Part shown: positions 37,109 through 46,938 of the stretch, in pieces | Layout: each line of letters begins with the position of its first letter | Numbering within the stretch: the first letter of the stretch is position 1 | Translations under genes and position numbers: made by a program | DNA from: Anaerocolumna sp. | Lineage (GTDB): Bacteria; Bacillota; Clostridia; Lachnospirales; Lachnospiraceae | Length of the DNA stretch: 63,297 nt | Assembly: GCA_029256725.1 (NCBI GenBank) | Contig: JAQSXJ010000020.1 | Location: forward strand, 1-63,297 | Direction: 5' to 3' | The notes under the pieces: model-generated | Databases searched by the model: none | What the model was told of the DNA's origin: nothing | The model's input: the letters and a program-made list of their open reading frames with translations, nothing else

Positions 37109-38140
37109 TTACAAATTTGTAAGGCGCTGAGATACATCAGAAGTAAGTTTACCTATAGGAAAGTATAAAGTAATTCTGGTAAATTGGTCCTTCAGGGATT
37201 CAGCTGAAATATTTAGTCCCAACTTTACGCATAATTTTTTGCAAAGATATAAGCCAAGACCGGTTGATTGTTTGTTGGCACGGTTTGTTCCAGTAAATCC
37301 TTTGTCAAAAATCCGGGGTAAGTCAAAATCAGAAATACCTATTCCGTTATCTTCAATGGATAAAAATATCCCCTGTTCTGTAACCTTGGTGAATATGTGA
37401 ATTCTTGCATTCTCTTTCCGGCAGTACTTTATTGAATTCGAGATGATCTGTCCTATCGTGTAACTCACCCACTTCTCATCTGTCCAGACCATATCATCCG
37501 TTTCATCAATTTCAAGATATATTTGATGATCCATTAAGGCAGTTCTGTGGTTCATAATAACTGACTGTACAATATTAAAAAGCCGTATCTGTTTAATAAA
37601 ATAATCCTGTTCTACCGCTTCGCTCCTTGCATAATACAGTGCCTGTTCCACAAGATAATAGATACTCTGCAATTCCTTTTCAATTCTGTTCGTTTCTTCT
37701 GATTTATGATTCTTACATATTAATTGGATAGCAGTAATCGGGGATTTTATTTCATGTATCCATTTCTCAATATATTCTTTATAGGAAAGCTGTGCCGCCT
37801 GTGCCTTTCCGACTTCTTCTGTCATATCTTTTGCAGCATCCGAAAGCATATTGTAGTATATCAGCTCAATCTGATTTGTAGGCTTTTTAAGCATCTCACT
37901 AATGAGATATTTTTGATCAAGTACGTTCATGATCTGTAGTATATCGTTGTATTTACGCTTTGCCTGAATATAATGAGATGCCAGGTAGACTGTTAATATG
38001 AATATCCAGAATAAAATGATTACCATGATTGAGCTTGAAGGAAGTTCCATGATATAAAGAAACAGTATCAAACCAATTGCACAGAAAATATGCAATAATA
38101 ACAGAAGCACTCTTTCCCCTATGTAATCAGCAAGTCTCAT
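37109..38140 (-). CDS. Bce-type intramembrane-sensing histidine kinase
   Basis: A 343-residue sensor kinase of the BceS class: two membrane segments near the N-terminus (about 13-30 and 36-55) with almost no extracellular loop, so it cannot bind peptide itself and relies on the transporter for its signal. Phospho-acceptor His129 lies in WIHEIKSP; the ATP-binding region has NSIKYCRK, DNGIGI and the GTNR-STGLGLYLCK box. It overlaps the response regulator gene by four bases. Confidence 0.92.
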   Translation of the reverse strand: MRLADYIGERVLLLLLHIFCAIGLILFLYIMELPSSSIMVIILFWIFILTVYLASHYIQAKRKYNDILQIMNVLDQKYLISEMLKKPTNQIELIYYNMLSDAAKDMTEEVGKAQAAQLSYKEYIEKWIHEIKSPITAIQLICKNHKSEETNRIEKELQSIYYLVEQALYYARSEAVEQDYFIKQIRLFNIVQSVIMNHRTALMDHQIYLEIDETDDMVWTDEKWVSYTIGQIISNSIKYCRKENARIHIFTKVTEQGIFLSIEDNGIGISDFDLPRIFDKGFTGTNRANKQSTGLGLYLCKKLCVKLGLNISAESLKDQFTRITLYFPIGKLTSDVSQRLTNL

Positions 38141-38808
38141 AAATTATCCTTTCTCCTGATTCTATAACCTGACTTGGGGACAGTCTCAATAAAATCCGGA
38201 TATCCGATGTTAGTCAGACGTTTTCTTAATCTTGATAAATTTACATTAAATATGTTTTCATCTACATAAAGCTTATTCTCCCACAGGAGCTCTATAAATT
38301 CATCCTGGGAGATAATGCGGTTTTTGTTTAGAAAAAGACAGGACAGAAGTTTCATCTCGTTTTTAGAAAGCTCCAGAAGTTCGTCTCCAAGCTTTAACTG
38401 GCTTTTTATTACATTCAGGCAGGCATCTTCCAATACAAATTCCTCCATATGGTTTTTATTACGCTCTATCATTCTTCTAACCTTAGCAAGTAATATAGGG
38501 AGGCTATACGGCTTGCGAATATAGTCGTCTCCACCTAATGCCATTGCTTTCAGCTCGTCAGTTTCACTTTCTCTACCGGTGACGAACAAGATAGGAATCC
38601 CTGAGATTTCCCTGACTTTTTTACAGATACAAAAGCCATCATCGTCTTCAAGATTGATATCAAGAAGAATTGCATCTGCTTTTTTTACGGAGGAGACAAC
38701 ATTTTTCATGTTTGCTGTACAAATCGTTTGAAAATTATTTCCTCTGAAAAATTCTGAAACTTCTAAACGGATATTTTCGTTATCTTCTATGATTAAAATT
38801 GTCTGCAT
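38137..38808 (-). CDS. Bce-type OmpR-family response regulator
   Basis: A 223-residue regulator with a receiver domain (phospho-acceptor Asp50, LLDINLED) and a C-terminal winged helix of the OmpR type (about 125-220, ending VPKSGYRIRRK). It is the first gene of a four-gene module: regulator, kinase, ATPase, permease. Such regulators activate the transporter genes when peptide antibiotic is present. AAAGGAG lies eight bases before the ATG. Confidence 0.94.
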   Translation of the reverse strand: MQTILIIEDNENIRLEVSEFFRGNNFQTICTANMKNVVSSVKKADAILLDINLEDDDGFCICKKVREISGIPILFVTGRESETDELKAMALGGDDYIRKPYSLPILLAKVRRMIERNKNHMEEFVLEDACLNVIKSQLKLGDELLELSKNEMKLLSCLFLNKNRIISQDEFIELLWENKLYVDENIFNVNLSRLRKRLTNIGYPDFIETVPKSGYRIRRKDNL

Positions 38809-38990
38809 ATATCTGGCTCCTTTATGAAGAAGACATTTCTTTTATTTGAATGCACTTTGCACTTCGCTATGATTCTCTGCCCAGCGATGCATTTCGGTGC
38901 GGCTTGCTTCGGGTCTTAGACTACACATATTTGAAGCCCTTCTTCCAAAGATTATAATATCATATATCAATTATAATGCAAACTCAAAAA

Positions 38991-39032
38991 AGCCCCCTTT
39001 ACACCGTAGTATAGTCATAGAGTGTGAAGAGA
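38991..39032 (-). terminator. Terminator of the GH31 gene
   Basis: On the minus strand GCTCTCTTCACAC pairs with GTGTAAAGGGGGC (G-T pairs included), followed by TTTTTT, about 30 bases after the GH31 stop codon. Confidence 0.65.
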
Positions 39033-39063
39033 GCTTAAAATAGTTTACAATTACAAAGGTTTA

Positions 39064-41427
39064 TTAAATTGTAAAGTTTATTTCGGTTTGACCTGCTTTC
39101 AGGGTTCCTAAATTAATATAGGTTCCACCAGCGGCTGTTTCTACGCTTCCTATTGAAAGACCGGTTATGCCTTGAATGTTGTTAAGATACAGCTTTGCAG
39201 TTGTTTCGTTTGTGGCGCTGTTTAGAAGGACCGTTACTTTTGTACCTTCTTTTTTTGCTTCTACTGTCAGACAGCTTTCTCCTTTTTGATTATATACTTC
39301 TGTTTTGGCAGAGGTGTTTTCTTTTAAGGAATAGATTTTTAAGGTTACTTCTTTTTCATAGTCGTATACAGGTCTCTCTGCATCGTCTTTTACAGCCAGA
39401 ATAGTGTTTTCTCTTACAAGGCAGGGTATGCTAAGGTAACCATGCTGTTCCCTGATCCATCTGCCGCCGTTTACTTCTTCGCCGGTGATGTAATTTGTCC
39501 AGTTTCCTTCCGGCAGGTAGTATTCTGCCTGACCTTCGGGATTGAAGATGGGAGCTACTAATAAGCGATCGCCAAACATGTATTGCTTATCCAGGTATCC
39601 GCAGGCAGGATCATTTTCGAACTCCAGTACCATACTTCGCATTACTGGTACTCCTGTTCTGCTTGTCTGTACGGAATTGGCGTACAGATACGGCATGAGG
39701 GAAGCTTTTAGTTTGGTGAAGTATTTTGCTACTTCTACGGATTCTTCGTCATAAGCCCAGGGTACACGGTAGGAGGTGCTTCCGTGGAGTCTGGAGTGGG
39801 AGGACATCAGTCCAAAGGCTACCCATCTCTTATATACATCCGGAGTTGAAGTGTCTTCAAAGCCTCCGATGTCATGGCTCCAATAACCAAAACCGGACAT
39901 GGTAAGGGATAAACCGCCTCTTAAACTCTCGGACATGGACTCGAAATTGGACCAGCAATCTCCGCCCCAATGCACCGGGAATTTCTGTCCGCCTGCTGTT
40001 GCACTTCTGGCAAAGACTACTGCTTCTTCTTTTCCTTTCTTTCTGGCAAGGAGATCAAAGACCGTCTGATTATATAGCTGGGTGTAGTAGTTGTGCATGG
40101 CTTTGGGATCTGCTCCGTTGTAATATACCACATCTTCTGTGGGTATACGCTCACCGAAATCAGTCTTAAAGCAATCCACGCCCATATCTACAAGTTCTTC
40201 TAATTTTCCGGCAAACCAGTCACAGGCTGCAGGGTTGGTAAAGTCTACAATTGCCATTCCTGGCTGCCACATATCCCACTGCCATACATCACCATTTTTT
40301 CTCTTAATGAAATAGCCGTTCTTCATGCCTTCTGCAAAGAGTACGGAATCCTGGGCAATATAGGAATTGATCCATACGCAGATTTTTAAACCTTTGGCTT
40401 TTAGTCGTTTTAACATACCAACGGGATCTGGGAACACTTCTTTATCCCATTTGAAATCTGTCCAATGGAAGCCTTTCATCCAGAAGCAGTCAAAATGGAA
40501 TACGCTTAAGGGTATCCCTCTTTCCTCCATTCCGTCTACAAAGCTGGTTACCGTTGCTTCATCATACTGGGTGGTAAAGGAGGTGGAAAGCCATAGTCCA
40601 AAGCTCCAGGTAGGAGGCAGGGAGGGTTTGCCGGTTAAGTCTGTATAGCGTACCAGTGCTTCTTTCATGGAGGGTCCGTTAAAGATAACATAATCCAGAC
40701 TTTCTCCTTCTACACTAAAGCCAACTTTCTTAACCTGCTCAGAGCCAACTTCATAGGATACTTTGGATGGACTGTTAACAAATACACCATATCCTCTGTT
40801 TGATAAGTAAAAAGGTATATTCTTATAGGATTGCTCACAGGAGGTACCTCCGTCTTCATTCCATATGTCTACAGACTGCCCGTTCTTTACAAAGGGCGTA
40901 AAACGTTCTCCCAGTCCATATATTAATTCACCTACTGACAGACTCAGCTGTTCTCTCATGTAAGCACCTTTGTTGTCAACTTCATATGCTAATCCCGTAA
41001 AGTCTGTTCTTACATATGCAAGATCCCTGAAAGCACTTGAGGTAAGCTTATAGTCACCACGATAATAGGTAAGTTCTGCGCTCTCTTTGTTGATATGGAG
41101 CCTTAAGGAACCGCTTGAAATATCATAGCTGTTCTCATCTTCCTTAATATCCAGCTGCAGGTTATCATCTGTATTCAATTCAAATTCCGGACCATGATTT
41201 AAGACTCCCATGTAATGGAAGGTCTGAACTCTAAGAACTTCCTTTCCGGGTGTAGAAATCTTAATCGTAAGATTGGGTCCTCCTAAGGTATCCCCCCTGT
41301 GTTTTATTTTATGGGTGGAGGCACTAAAAGTAATGCTGTTACCGGTTCTGCCGATTTCAAAAAACTGAGCCGGGCTGAATATTTCGGTGCCGGGCTGGGA
41401 AAGCCATTGTCCATTACTGAATTTCAT
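39064..41427 (-). CDS. yicI: GH31 alpha-xylosidase (YicI-like)
   Basis: A 787-residue GH31 enzyme closest in pattern to E. coli YicI, which removes alpha-1,6-xylose from xyloglucan oligosaccharides such as isoprimeverose. The nucleophile is Asp423 in KTDFGERIP and the acid/base is Asp490 in HWGGDCWSN; both local sequences are the YicI form rather than the alpha-glucosidase form. It has an N-terminal beta-sandwich, barrel (about 250-590) and C-terminal beta domains. There is no signal peptide. AAGAGG precedes the ATG. Confidence 0.93.
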   Translation of the reverse strand: MKFSNGQWLSQPGTEIFSPAQFFEIGRTGNSITFSASTHKIKHRGDTLGGPNLTIKISTPGKEVLRVQTFHYMGVLNHGPEFELNTDDNLQLDIKEDENSYDISSGSLRLHINKESAELTYYRGDYKLTSSAFRDLAYVRTDFTGLAYEVDNKGAYMREQLSLSVGELIYGLGERFTPFVKNGQSVDIWNEDGGTSCEQSYKNIPFYLSNRGYGVFVNSPSKVSYEVGSEQVKKVGFSVEGESLDYVIFNGPSMKEALVRYTDLTGKPSLPPTWSFGLWLSTSFTTQYDEATVTSFVDGMEERGIPLSVFHFDCFWMKGFHWTDFKWDKEVFPDPVGMLKRLKAKGLKICVWINSYIAQDSVLFAEGMKNGYFIKRKNGDVWQWDMWQPGMAIVDFTNPAACDWFAGKLEELVDMGVDCFKTDFGERIPTEDVVYYNGADPKAMHNYYTQLYNQTVFDLLARKKGKEEAVVFARSATAGGQKFPVHWGGDCWSNFESMSESLRGGLSLTMSGFGYWSHDIGGFEDTSTPDVYKRWVAFGLMSSHSRLHGSTSYRVPWAYDEESVEVAKYFTKLKASLMPYLYANSVQTSRTGVPVMRSMVLEFENDPACGYLDKQYMFGDRLLVAPIFNPEGQAEYYLPEGNWTNYITGEEVNGGRWIREQHGYLSIPCLVRENTILAVKDDAERPVYDYEKEVTLKIYSLKENTSAKTEVYNQKGESCLTVEAKKEGTKVTVLLNSATNETTAKLYLNNIQGITGLSIGSVETAAGGTYINLGTLKAGQTEINFTI

Positions 41428-41556
41428 CTTAACCTCTTTCTGCAGAAATATTCCGCTTTTGTAATTTGTTTACCCGTTAAACTATTAAGGCCAAAAAAAA
41501 TCATGAACCACTTGCAGTTATTATCTGCTTTGATATTTTCTAATTATAGGAGCAGG

Positions 41557-41617
41557 AAAAACCCTCCATCAAATATTCCTTATACGTTTAAGTATATCTT
41601 TTTTGAGGAGGGTTTTC
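41557..41617 (-). terminator. Terminator of the GGDEF/EAL gene
   Basis: AAAACCCTCC (41558-41567) pairs with GGAGGGTTTT (41607-41616); on the minus strand a T-run follows. It ends transcription before the GH31 gene. Confidence 0.75.
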
Positions 41618-41665
41618 AATCATTATTTTTAGCCATAAAACACATCAAAAATTGTATATCTGTCT

Positions 41666-44299
41666 TTATTTTGATAAAGTAGCTATCAGTTTTTCGAATT
41701 CCACTACGGGAATAGGTTTGGAGTACAAATACCCCTGAGCCATATCGCACAGTACGCTTTTTAAGAAATCGGACTGGTTCTGGGTCTCTACACCTTCTGA
41801 TAATACTTTCATATTAAGCTGTTTTGCCATACTGATAATGCTGGATACGATAATCTGCTCTTCTCTCTGCATGTTGTCATGTCCAAAGAACTCTTTGTCC
41901 AGCTTAATAACATCTGTCGCCATATCCTTTAAGAGATTTAGGGATGAATAACCCGCACCAAAATCATCAATGGATACTCCAAATCCAAGTCTTCTAAGCT
42001 CCTTCATTGCTGATATGGCTGCTTCCGTATTATTAAGGAAGATACTTTCTGTAAGTTCCATTTCCAACAGATTATAGGGTATACCGTAAGAATCAACCAG
42101 TTTTCTGATATCATCCACAAAGCTCTCATCATGGAGATGTACCCTCGATACATTTACCGAAATCGGTATAGGTTTTATCCCCTGATCCCTCCAGTTCTTG
42201 ATAATCTTACATACTTCTTCATATATATAGAAATCCAGATTTACTACAAATCCGTTATTTTCAAATATAGGTATAAAATCTCCGGGCATTATAATAATGC
42301 CGTTTCGAATCCATCGTACCAGAGCTTCTGCACCAACCAGGCTGCTATCGGCTAAATCAACCTTAGGCTGTAAATACACAACAAATTCTCTGTCTCTTAA
42401 AGCCTGCTCCATCGTATTGTTTATTTCAGCTTCTCTCTGCAGATTCAGCTGCATGTTAATATCAAAGAAGCAATAAGAGGAAGTGGACGCATTCTTTATG
42501 GTCTTACGAGCTATATTGGCATTGTCAATGGCAACAGTTATATCTTCGCTGGGATTAATAAATGCAATTCCACTGGCTACTATAAACTTTGTACTGGGAT
42601 ATTTACTCTTTTGCAGGGTATTGAATTTCTCATGTATATTATCAATAAAATCGATAATTTCCTGCTCTTCCTGAAAAGGAAGGCATATTACAAAATTATC
42701 TTCGGCATTTCTTGCAATGCCTTCTTTTTGAATATCTCCACCGGATATGATATAAGCGAATTCACACAATATCCTGTCTCCAATTTCATATCCAAGGGTA
42801 TTATTCAAATATTTAAATTTCGTAATATCCAAATATATAATGGCACACCTGCTGTCAGATTGAAGTACGATATGATTTACATCCTTCTTGAATTTATGAA
42901 GGGTAGGCAGTCCTGTCAGAGCGTCATAATTCTTCATCATATATAACTGTCTGCTGGCACGTTCAGAAGCACGCAATTTCAGCAAATAAGAAGATATGAT
43001 CTTGGTAATGGTAAGGAAAGAATCCAGTTCATAGTCGCTCCAGTCCCTGCTCTTGGTAAGATCATGGACACTGACGCATCCTTTTAAGGTATCATTCTCA
43101 AAAATTGCACATTGCAGTAAAGCTTTGACACCAGTCTTTTTAAGTACATCTTCCTGTTCAGAGGCACCTGATATGTCTGGTACAGAGTAAACACCGCTTT
43201 CACTAAAGGTAAACTGATGATCCGCAAGATATCTGCTGAACTCCTCTTTTTCTTCTGTACTGGCTTCCATTCTGTCATTGGAACAGAAATAGGTCAGCTT
43301 ATAATCTGAAGCGTCCGAGACATACTCAAAGATACAAATCTGATTGCAATCGAATTGTGTTCTTACTTTATTCAGCAACAGATTAATAGCGCTGTTAACA
43401 TCCTTTGTTCTGGACATAATATCAAATGCAAATGCAGTCATTTCTTTATCAAAATTACTGCTGCCAAACCCTTTGGTTCGATTTATCTTATATTTATCAT
43501 AACATTCTTCGTCTAAATATTGATCAGGTTTAGGTATCTCAGAATAATAACGTCCATAACTTGACTGACTCTTATCATTCTGATTCTCTCTATTATATAA
43601 AAGGGCTGCATCAGCCTTTAAAAACAATTCATGGAAAGTGTATCCGTCTGCTGGATAAGTTGAGATTCCAATACTGCAGGAAATCTTATAATTCTTATTC
43701 TCTCCGGTATATGTATTAGCAAAAACAGCATATATGATCTTAGCTTTTTCCTTTAACAGCTCAAGATTTGATACATTTTTTATGAATATAAGAAATTCAT
43801 CCCCGCCTATACGGCTTGCGATATCCGTATCATAGAAATTCTTACGTAAGGCATCGGCTATATTAACCAACACCGTATCTCCAAAAAGAAAGCCTAGGTT
43901 TTCATTGACTGCATCAAAATTATCGATATCCACAATCATAATCCCATGACATTGTCCTGGTACGGAGGTCCTTAAGAATTCCTCTATCACCAGTCTGCTG
44001 TGTTCCTTGTTGTACAGTCCGGTCAGGGTATCCTGCTTCTCCTGGGCAAGCTTCATGTTTTTTTCTATCATTCTTCGCTCTTTCCGGTGCATCAGCTCCT
44101 GTTGGATTTCCTCCCAGCTACTGCCGTCAATAAGTACAGAATAAATTGTTTTATCGTAAATAAATTCGATATAGTTGTCCTTTTGCACATAGTTGGCGAT
44201 AACTCCCTCTGGTAAGGGAATGCTGGCAAAAAAGTCCATCAATTGTTCTTTCGTATAGAGATACCTCTTGCTAAAGGTATTATTATTTAAGTCAGACAT
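41666..44299 (-). CDS. GGDEF-GAF-GGDEF-EAL cyclic-di-GMP protein
   Basis: An 877-residue cytoplasmic protein. Domains in order: short N-terminal region (1-85), GGDEF domain 1 (about 88-245) with an intact GGDEF motif and DTLTGLYN; GAF-like domain (about 290-440); GGDEF domain 2 (about 455-605), where the motif is replaced by NAEDNF; EAL domain (about 625-870) with all usual catalytic motifs (AEALVRW, VNVSR, ELTES, DDFGAG, KLDKEF, EGVET). The first domain can probably make cyclic-di-GMP and the EAL domain break it down, while the second GGDEF is probably regulatory. I see no RxxD product-inhibition site before GGDEF 1. There are no membrane segments. Confidence 0.92.
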   Translation of the reverse strand: MSDLNNNTFSKRYLYTKEQLMDFFASIPLPEGVIANYVQKDNYIEFIYDKTIYSVLIDGSSWEEIQQELMHRKERRMIEKNMKLAQEKQDTLTGLYNKEHSRLVIEEFLRTSVPGQCHGIMIVDIDNFDAVNENLGFLFGDTVLVNIADALRKNFYDTDIASRIGGDEFLIFIKNVSNLELLKEKAKIIYAVFANTYTGENKNYKISCSIGISTYPADGYTFHELFLKADAALLYNRENQNDKSQSSYGRYYSEIPKPDQYLDEECYDKYKINRTKGFGSSNFDKEMTAFAFDIMSRTKDVNSAINLLLNKVRTQFDCNQICIFEYVSDASDYKLTYFCSNDRMEASTEEKEEFSRYLADHQFTFSESGVYSVPDISGASEQEDVLKKTGVKALLQCAIFENDTLKGCVSVHDLTKSRDWSDYELDSFLTITKIISSYLLKLRASERASRQLYMMKNYDALTGLPTLHKFKKDVNHIVLQSDSRCAIIYLDITKFKYLNNTLGYEIGDRILCEFAYIISGGDIQKEGIARNAEDNFVICLPFQEEQEIIDFIDNIHEKFNTLQKSKYPSTKFIVASGIAFINPSEDITVAIDNANIARKTIKNASTSSYCFFDINMQLNLQREAEINNTMEQALRDREFVVYLQPKVDLADSSLVGAEALVRWIRNGIIIMPGDFIPIFENNGFVVNLDFYIYEEVCKIIKNWRDQGIKPIPISVNVSRVHLHDESFVDDIRKLVDSYGIPYNLLEMELTESIFLNNTEAAISAMKELRRLGFGVSIDDFGAGYSSLNLLKDMATDVIKLDKEFFGHDNMQREEQIIVSSIISMAKQLNMKVLSEGVETQNQSDFLKSVLCDMAQGYLYSKPIPVVEFEKLIATLSK

Positions 44300-44647
44300 A
44301 TATTATTCTTACCATCCATGTTGTATATTCCTGTCATCCCTGATCATTTCTTGTACAATTGTACACATTATATCATGCTTTTACCGGTTCCACAACCGCT
44401 AAATCACAACCAAAAATGCAAAAACCATATATATTTTCGATAAATTATGTAAGATTTTGCATATATTGTCATCTTTTTTCTAATTATAAGACATTTAATC
44501 GTTTTAAACAGAACGGATAGGTATTCCCTTACAGAACTCCCTAAATATTCATGACCTTTTCCGGCTATTTCGCATTAAATATTCCACGAATATTAATCAT
44601 ATTTATTCATATATTTAGTTAGTAAAACTATTTCCGGAGTTGAGACC
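44300..44647. other. Gene-free region between divergent genes
   Basis: Holds the promoters of the divergent GGDEF/EAL and Csp-like genes. An imperfect repeat ATGCAAAA/TTTTGCAT lies at about 44416-44462. A CATATATTTAG-like box at about 44609-44619 resembles a forespore sigma-G -10, but no matching -35 is certain. Confidence 0.4.
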
Positions 44648-46366
44648 ATGGACCAGGATTGCAGGCAATATATCATTAGTGATGACTACGCTGACTTCAT
44701 TGTGGAAAATGGTTCTCCGCTAAGTCGGTTTTCCGCTATAGAAAACACCTGCCAGACCCCCCTTACAAACAGTCACACCGCTGTTTTTGTACCCATTGCT
44801 AATATCCCCGAAAACCTAGTTCAATCCTATGGTTACAGTGTATTTCCCAGTTGTTTCGGCCTTATGGACACAGGAAGCCTTGAAGCCTCCGGTATTACAA
44901 GAACACGTAATATTCCGGCTTTTAACTTAAGAGGCAACGGCATTCTTATAGGAATTATTGATACCGGCATTGATTATACCCATGAAGCTTTTCGAAATGC
45001 AGATGGTACTACAAGAATTGTTTCCATCTGGGATCAGACCATACAGACCGGTTCCCCTCCGCAGGGATTTTTATATGGCAGCGAATATACAAGAGAGCAG
45101 ATTAACCAGGCTTTGTCGGATCCCAATCCACTTACTATTGTTCCAAGTGTGGACGAGGACGGGCATGGAACTTTCTTAGCTGGAATTGCTGCCGGTAATC
45201 CCAATGATGCGCAGAATTTTTCCGGCGTTGTACCCGAATCCGGTATTATTGTTGTTAAGCTGAAACAGGCTAAAGCTTACCTGCGGCAATTCTTTCGTAT
45301 TCCCGATGGCCCCATTTGTTATTCAGAAAATGATATTATGTTCGGTGTTAATTACCTTATGGCAGTAGCCAGAATTCTCGGGCTTCCTATCTCTATATGC
45401 ATCGGCTTTGGGACCTCACAGGGTGCCCATGATGAAAGAGGCATCTTAAGCAGCTATCTGTCACTGCTGGCAGATTACAGTGGAGTTGCAATAACGATAG
45501 CCGGTGGAAATGAAGGAAATACCGGACACCATTTTCACGGTAACGTTCAGAATACAACTGATTTTATTACTGTCGACCTTCGAGTCGCAAGCAACGTAGC
45601 CGGTTTTTCAATGGAGCTTTGGGGAGACGCTCCAAGCACCTTTTCTGTTGATATACTATCCCCTACCGGCGAATATATACCACGAATCCCTGCACGTATC
45701 GGTGAGACCAGGGTTATACGGTTTATATTCGAGAAAACCGTTATTTATGTAGATTATCAGCTGGTAGAGTCACAAACCGGTGATCAGTTGATTCTAATGC
45801 GTTTTTCTGAACCTACAGAAGGGATCTGGCGATTTCGTGTTTATTCCAGCAGTGACTTGCAGTCCAATTTTCATATCTGGCTTCCCATCTCACAATTTCT
45901 TCCAGTGGAAACCGCTTTTGTTGAACCAAATCCCTATACTACTTTAACTTCACCCGGCAATACCATTATTCCTATTATAATAACAGCCTACAGCTATACC
46001 AACAACAGTCTTTATCTTAATGCCAGCAGAGGTTTCACCAGAACCAACGGCATCAATCCGGATCTTGCCGCACCGGGTGTTAATCTGATCGGTCCTGCGC
46101 CTGGAAATCAATATACTACCAGATCCGGTACCAGTGTTGCTGCCGCTCACACCACAGGAGTGGCTGCTATGGCTCTGCAATGGGGTATAACAGAAGGTTA
46201 TTATACCCAGCTTGACAGCGTGGAAATCAAGAATCTTATGCTTAGAGGAGCGAAAAGGGATCCTAATCTGACCTATCCAAACAGAGATTGGGGTTATGGA
46301 ATCCTTGATATTTATAACTCCTTTAACAGCTTACGCGGGGAAACTGTGCCTGGCAGTATTCAGTGA
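44648..46366 (+). CDS. Csp-type germination subtilase
   Basis: A 572-residue S8 serine protease of the clostridial Csp (CspA/B/C) group. It has a short N-terminal prodomain-like part (1-80) and a subtilisin domain interrupted by a jelly-roll insertion (about 300-440). The catalytic triad is complete: Asp105 (GIIDTGID), His173 (DGHGTFLAG) and Ser496 (SGTSVAAAH), with oxyanion Asn288 (GGNEGN). Active Csp proteases cleave the pro-form of the cortex hydrolase SleC to start germination. No signal peptide is present, as usual for this spore protein. GGAG lies eight bases before the ATG. A SleC-like gene lies about 9 kb away. Confidence 0.88.
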   Translation: MDQDCRQYIISDDYADFIVENGSPLSRFSAIENTCQTPLTNSHTAVFVPIANIPENLVQSYGYSVFPSCFGLMDTGSLEASGITRTRNIPAFNLRGNGILIGIIDTGIDYTHEAFRNADGTTRIVSIWDQTIQTGSPPQGFLYGSEYTREQINQALSDPNPLTIVPSVDEDGHGTFLAGIAAGNPNDAQNFSGVVPESGIIVVKLKQAKAYLRQFFRIPDGPICYSENDIMFGVNYLMAVARILGLPISICIGFGTSQGAHDERGILSSYLSLLADYSGVAITIAGGNEGNTGHHFHGNVQNTTDFITVDLRVASNVAGFSMELWGDAPSTFSVDILSPTGEYIPRIPARIGETRVIRFIFEKTVIYVDYQLVESQTGDQLILMRFSEPTEGIWRFRVYSSSDLQSNFHIWLPISQFLPVETAFVEPNPYTTLTSPGNTIIPIIITAYSYTNNSLYLNASRGFTRTNGINPDLAAPGVNLIGPAPGNQYTTRSGTSVAAAHTTGVAAMALQWGITEGYYTQLDSVEIKNLMLRGAKRDPNLTYPNRDWGYGILDIYNSFNSLRGETVPGSIQ

Positions 46367-46425
46367 CAAATGGGATGACTCTGAAATGTATAAATACGAT
46401 TTGGAGGTAAAGAATAGTTTTTCAC

Positions 46426-46645
46426 AAGGGGACGGAAAATTACACAAAACAGAATAACTCATGCTTCGATTCCAAGGCATAAGAAGGCCTAATTCTCTGA
46501 ATATTTTGTGCTTGTCATATTTTAAAACAGATAACTCGCTTTGCTCAAACAATCTGTTTTAAAATATAGCACAAAATTTTCAGAGAAAAGGCCTTCTAAT
46601 GCCTTTCCATAGGTGCATTCGTTCTTCTGTTTTGTGTAATTTTCC
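46426..46645 (+). repeat. Large palindromic element D
   Basis: Opens with CAAGGGGACGGAAAATTACA. The outer arms 46434-46454 and 46625-46645 are perfectly complementary. The conserved loops are as in copy C (ATGCTTCGATTCCAAGG against CCTTTCCATAGGTGCAT, and AACTCGCTTTGC before the apex). The inner helix here is AAGGCCT/AGGCCTT, where other copies have AAGTCCT and AGGACTT: both strands changed together. ATATTTTAAAACAGAT with its complement replaces ATAATGTAAAACAGAT. It begins 60 bases after the Csp stop codon, in the same sense. Confidence 0.9.
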
Positions 46646-46819
46646 TGTTTTCGTATGGAAGTGCTGCCTCTCACTCTTACTCCTCTGTTTGATAAAAATA
46701 TTATCAAAGGAGGGCAGCTGATGAGATGAATCGTGCGCTGGACAGTTTTTATTCCTAGTGGTTTAGAAATTGCGTGGGGGAGGTAGTACTAAAAGCAATT
46801 CATAATCTGGTAAATAACT

Positions 46820-46908
46820 AAAAGAGTTCCATGTCTCTCTTTCTTCTAATAATGAAAGCTGTATAATATCTTTCATTATTAGCAAAGTTTGTCATGGAAC
46901 TCTTTTTT
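46820..46908 (-). terminator. Terminator of carB
   Basis: AAAGAGTTCCATG (46821-46833) pairs with CATGGAACTCTTT (46893-46905), and inner AATAATGAAAG/CTTTCATTATT pairs as well; T-runs flank both sides. Confidence 0.8.
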
Positions 46909-46938
46909 ATTATATATTGCTTTGTATACTTGGTTGTA

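Noticed and set aside
44300..44647. Cyclic-di-GMP riboswitch upstream of the Csp or GGDEF/EAL gene
   Set aside because: No GEMM-like core was found in the divergent intergenic region.
46331..46707. Two open frames on the minus strand over element D
   Set aside because: They read the palindrome and the end of the Csp gene in the wrong sense; no ribosome site.
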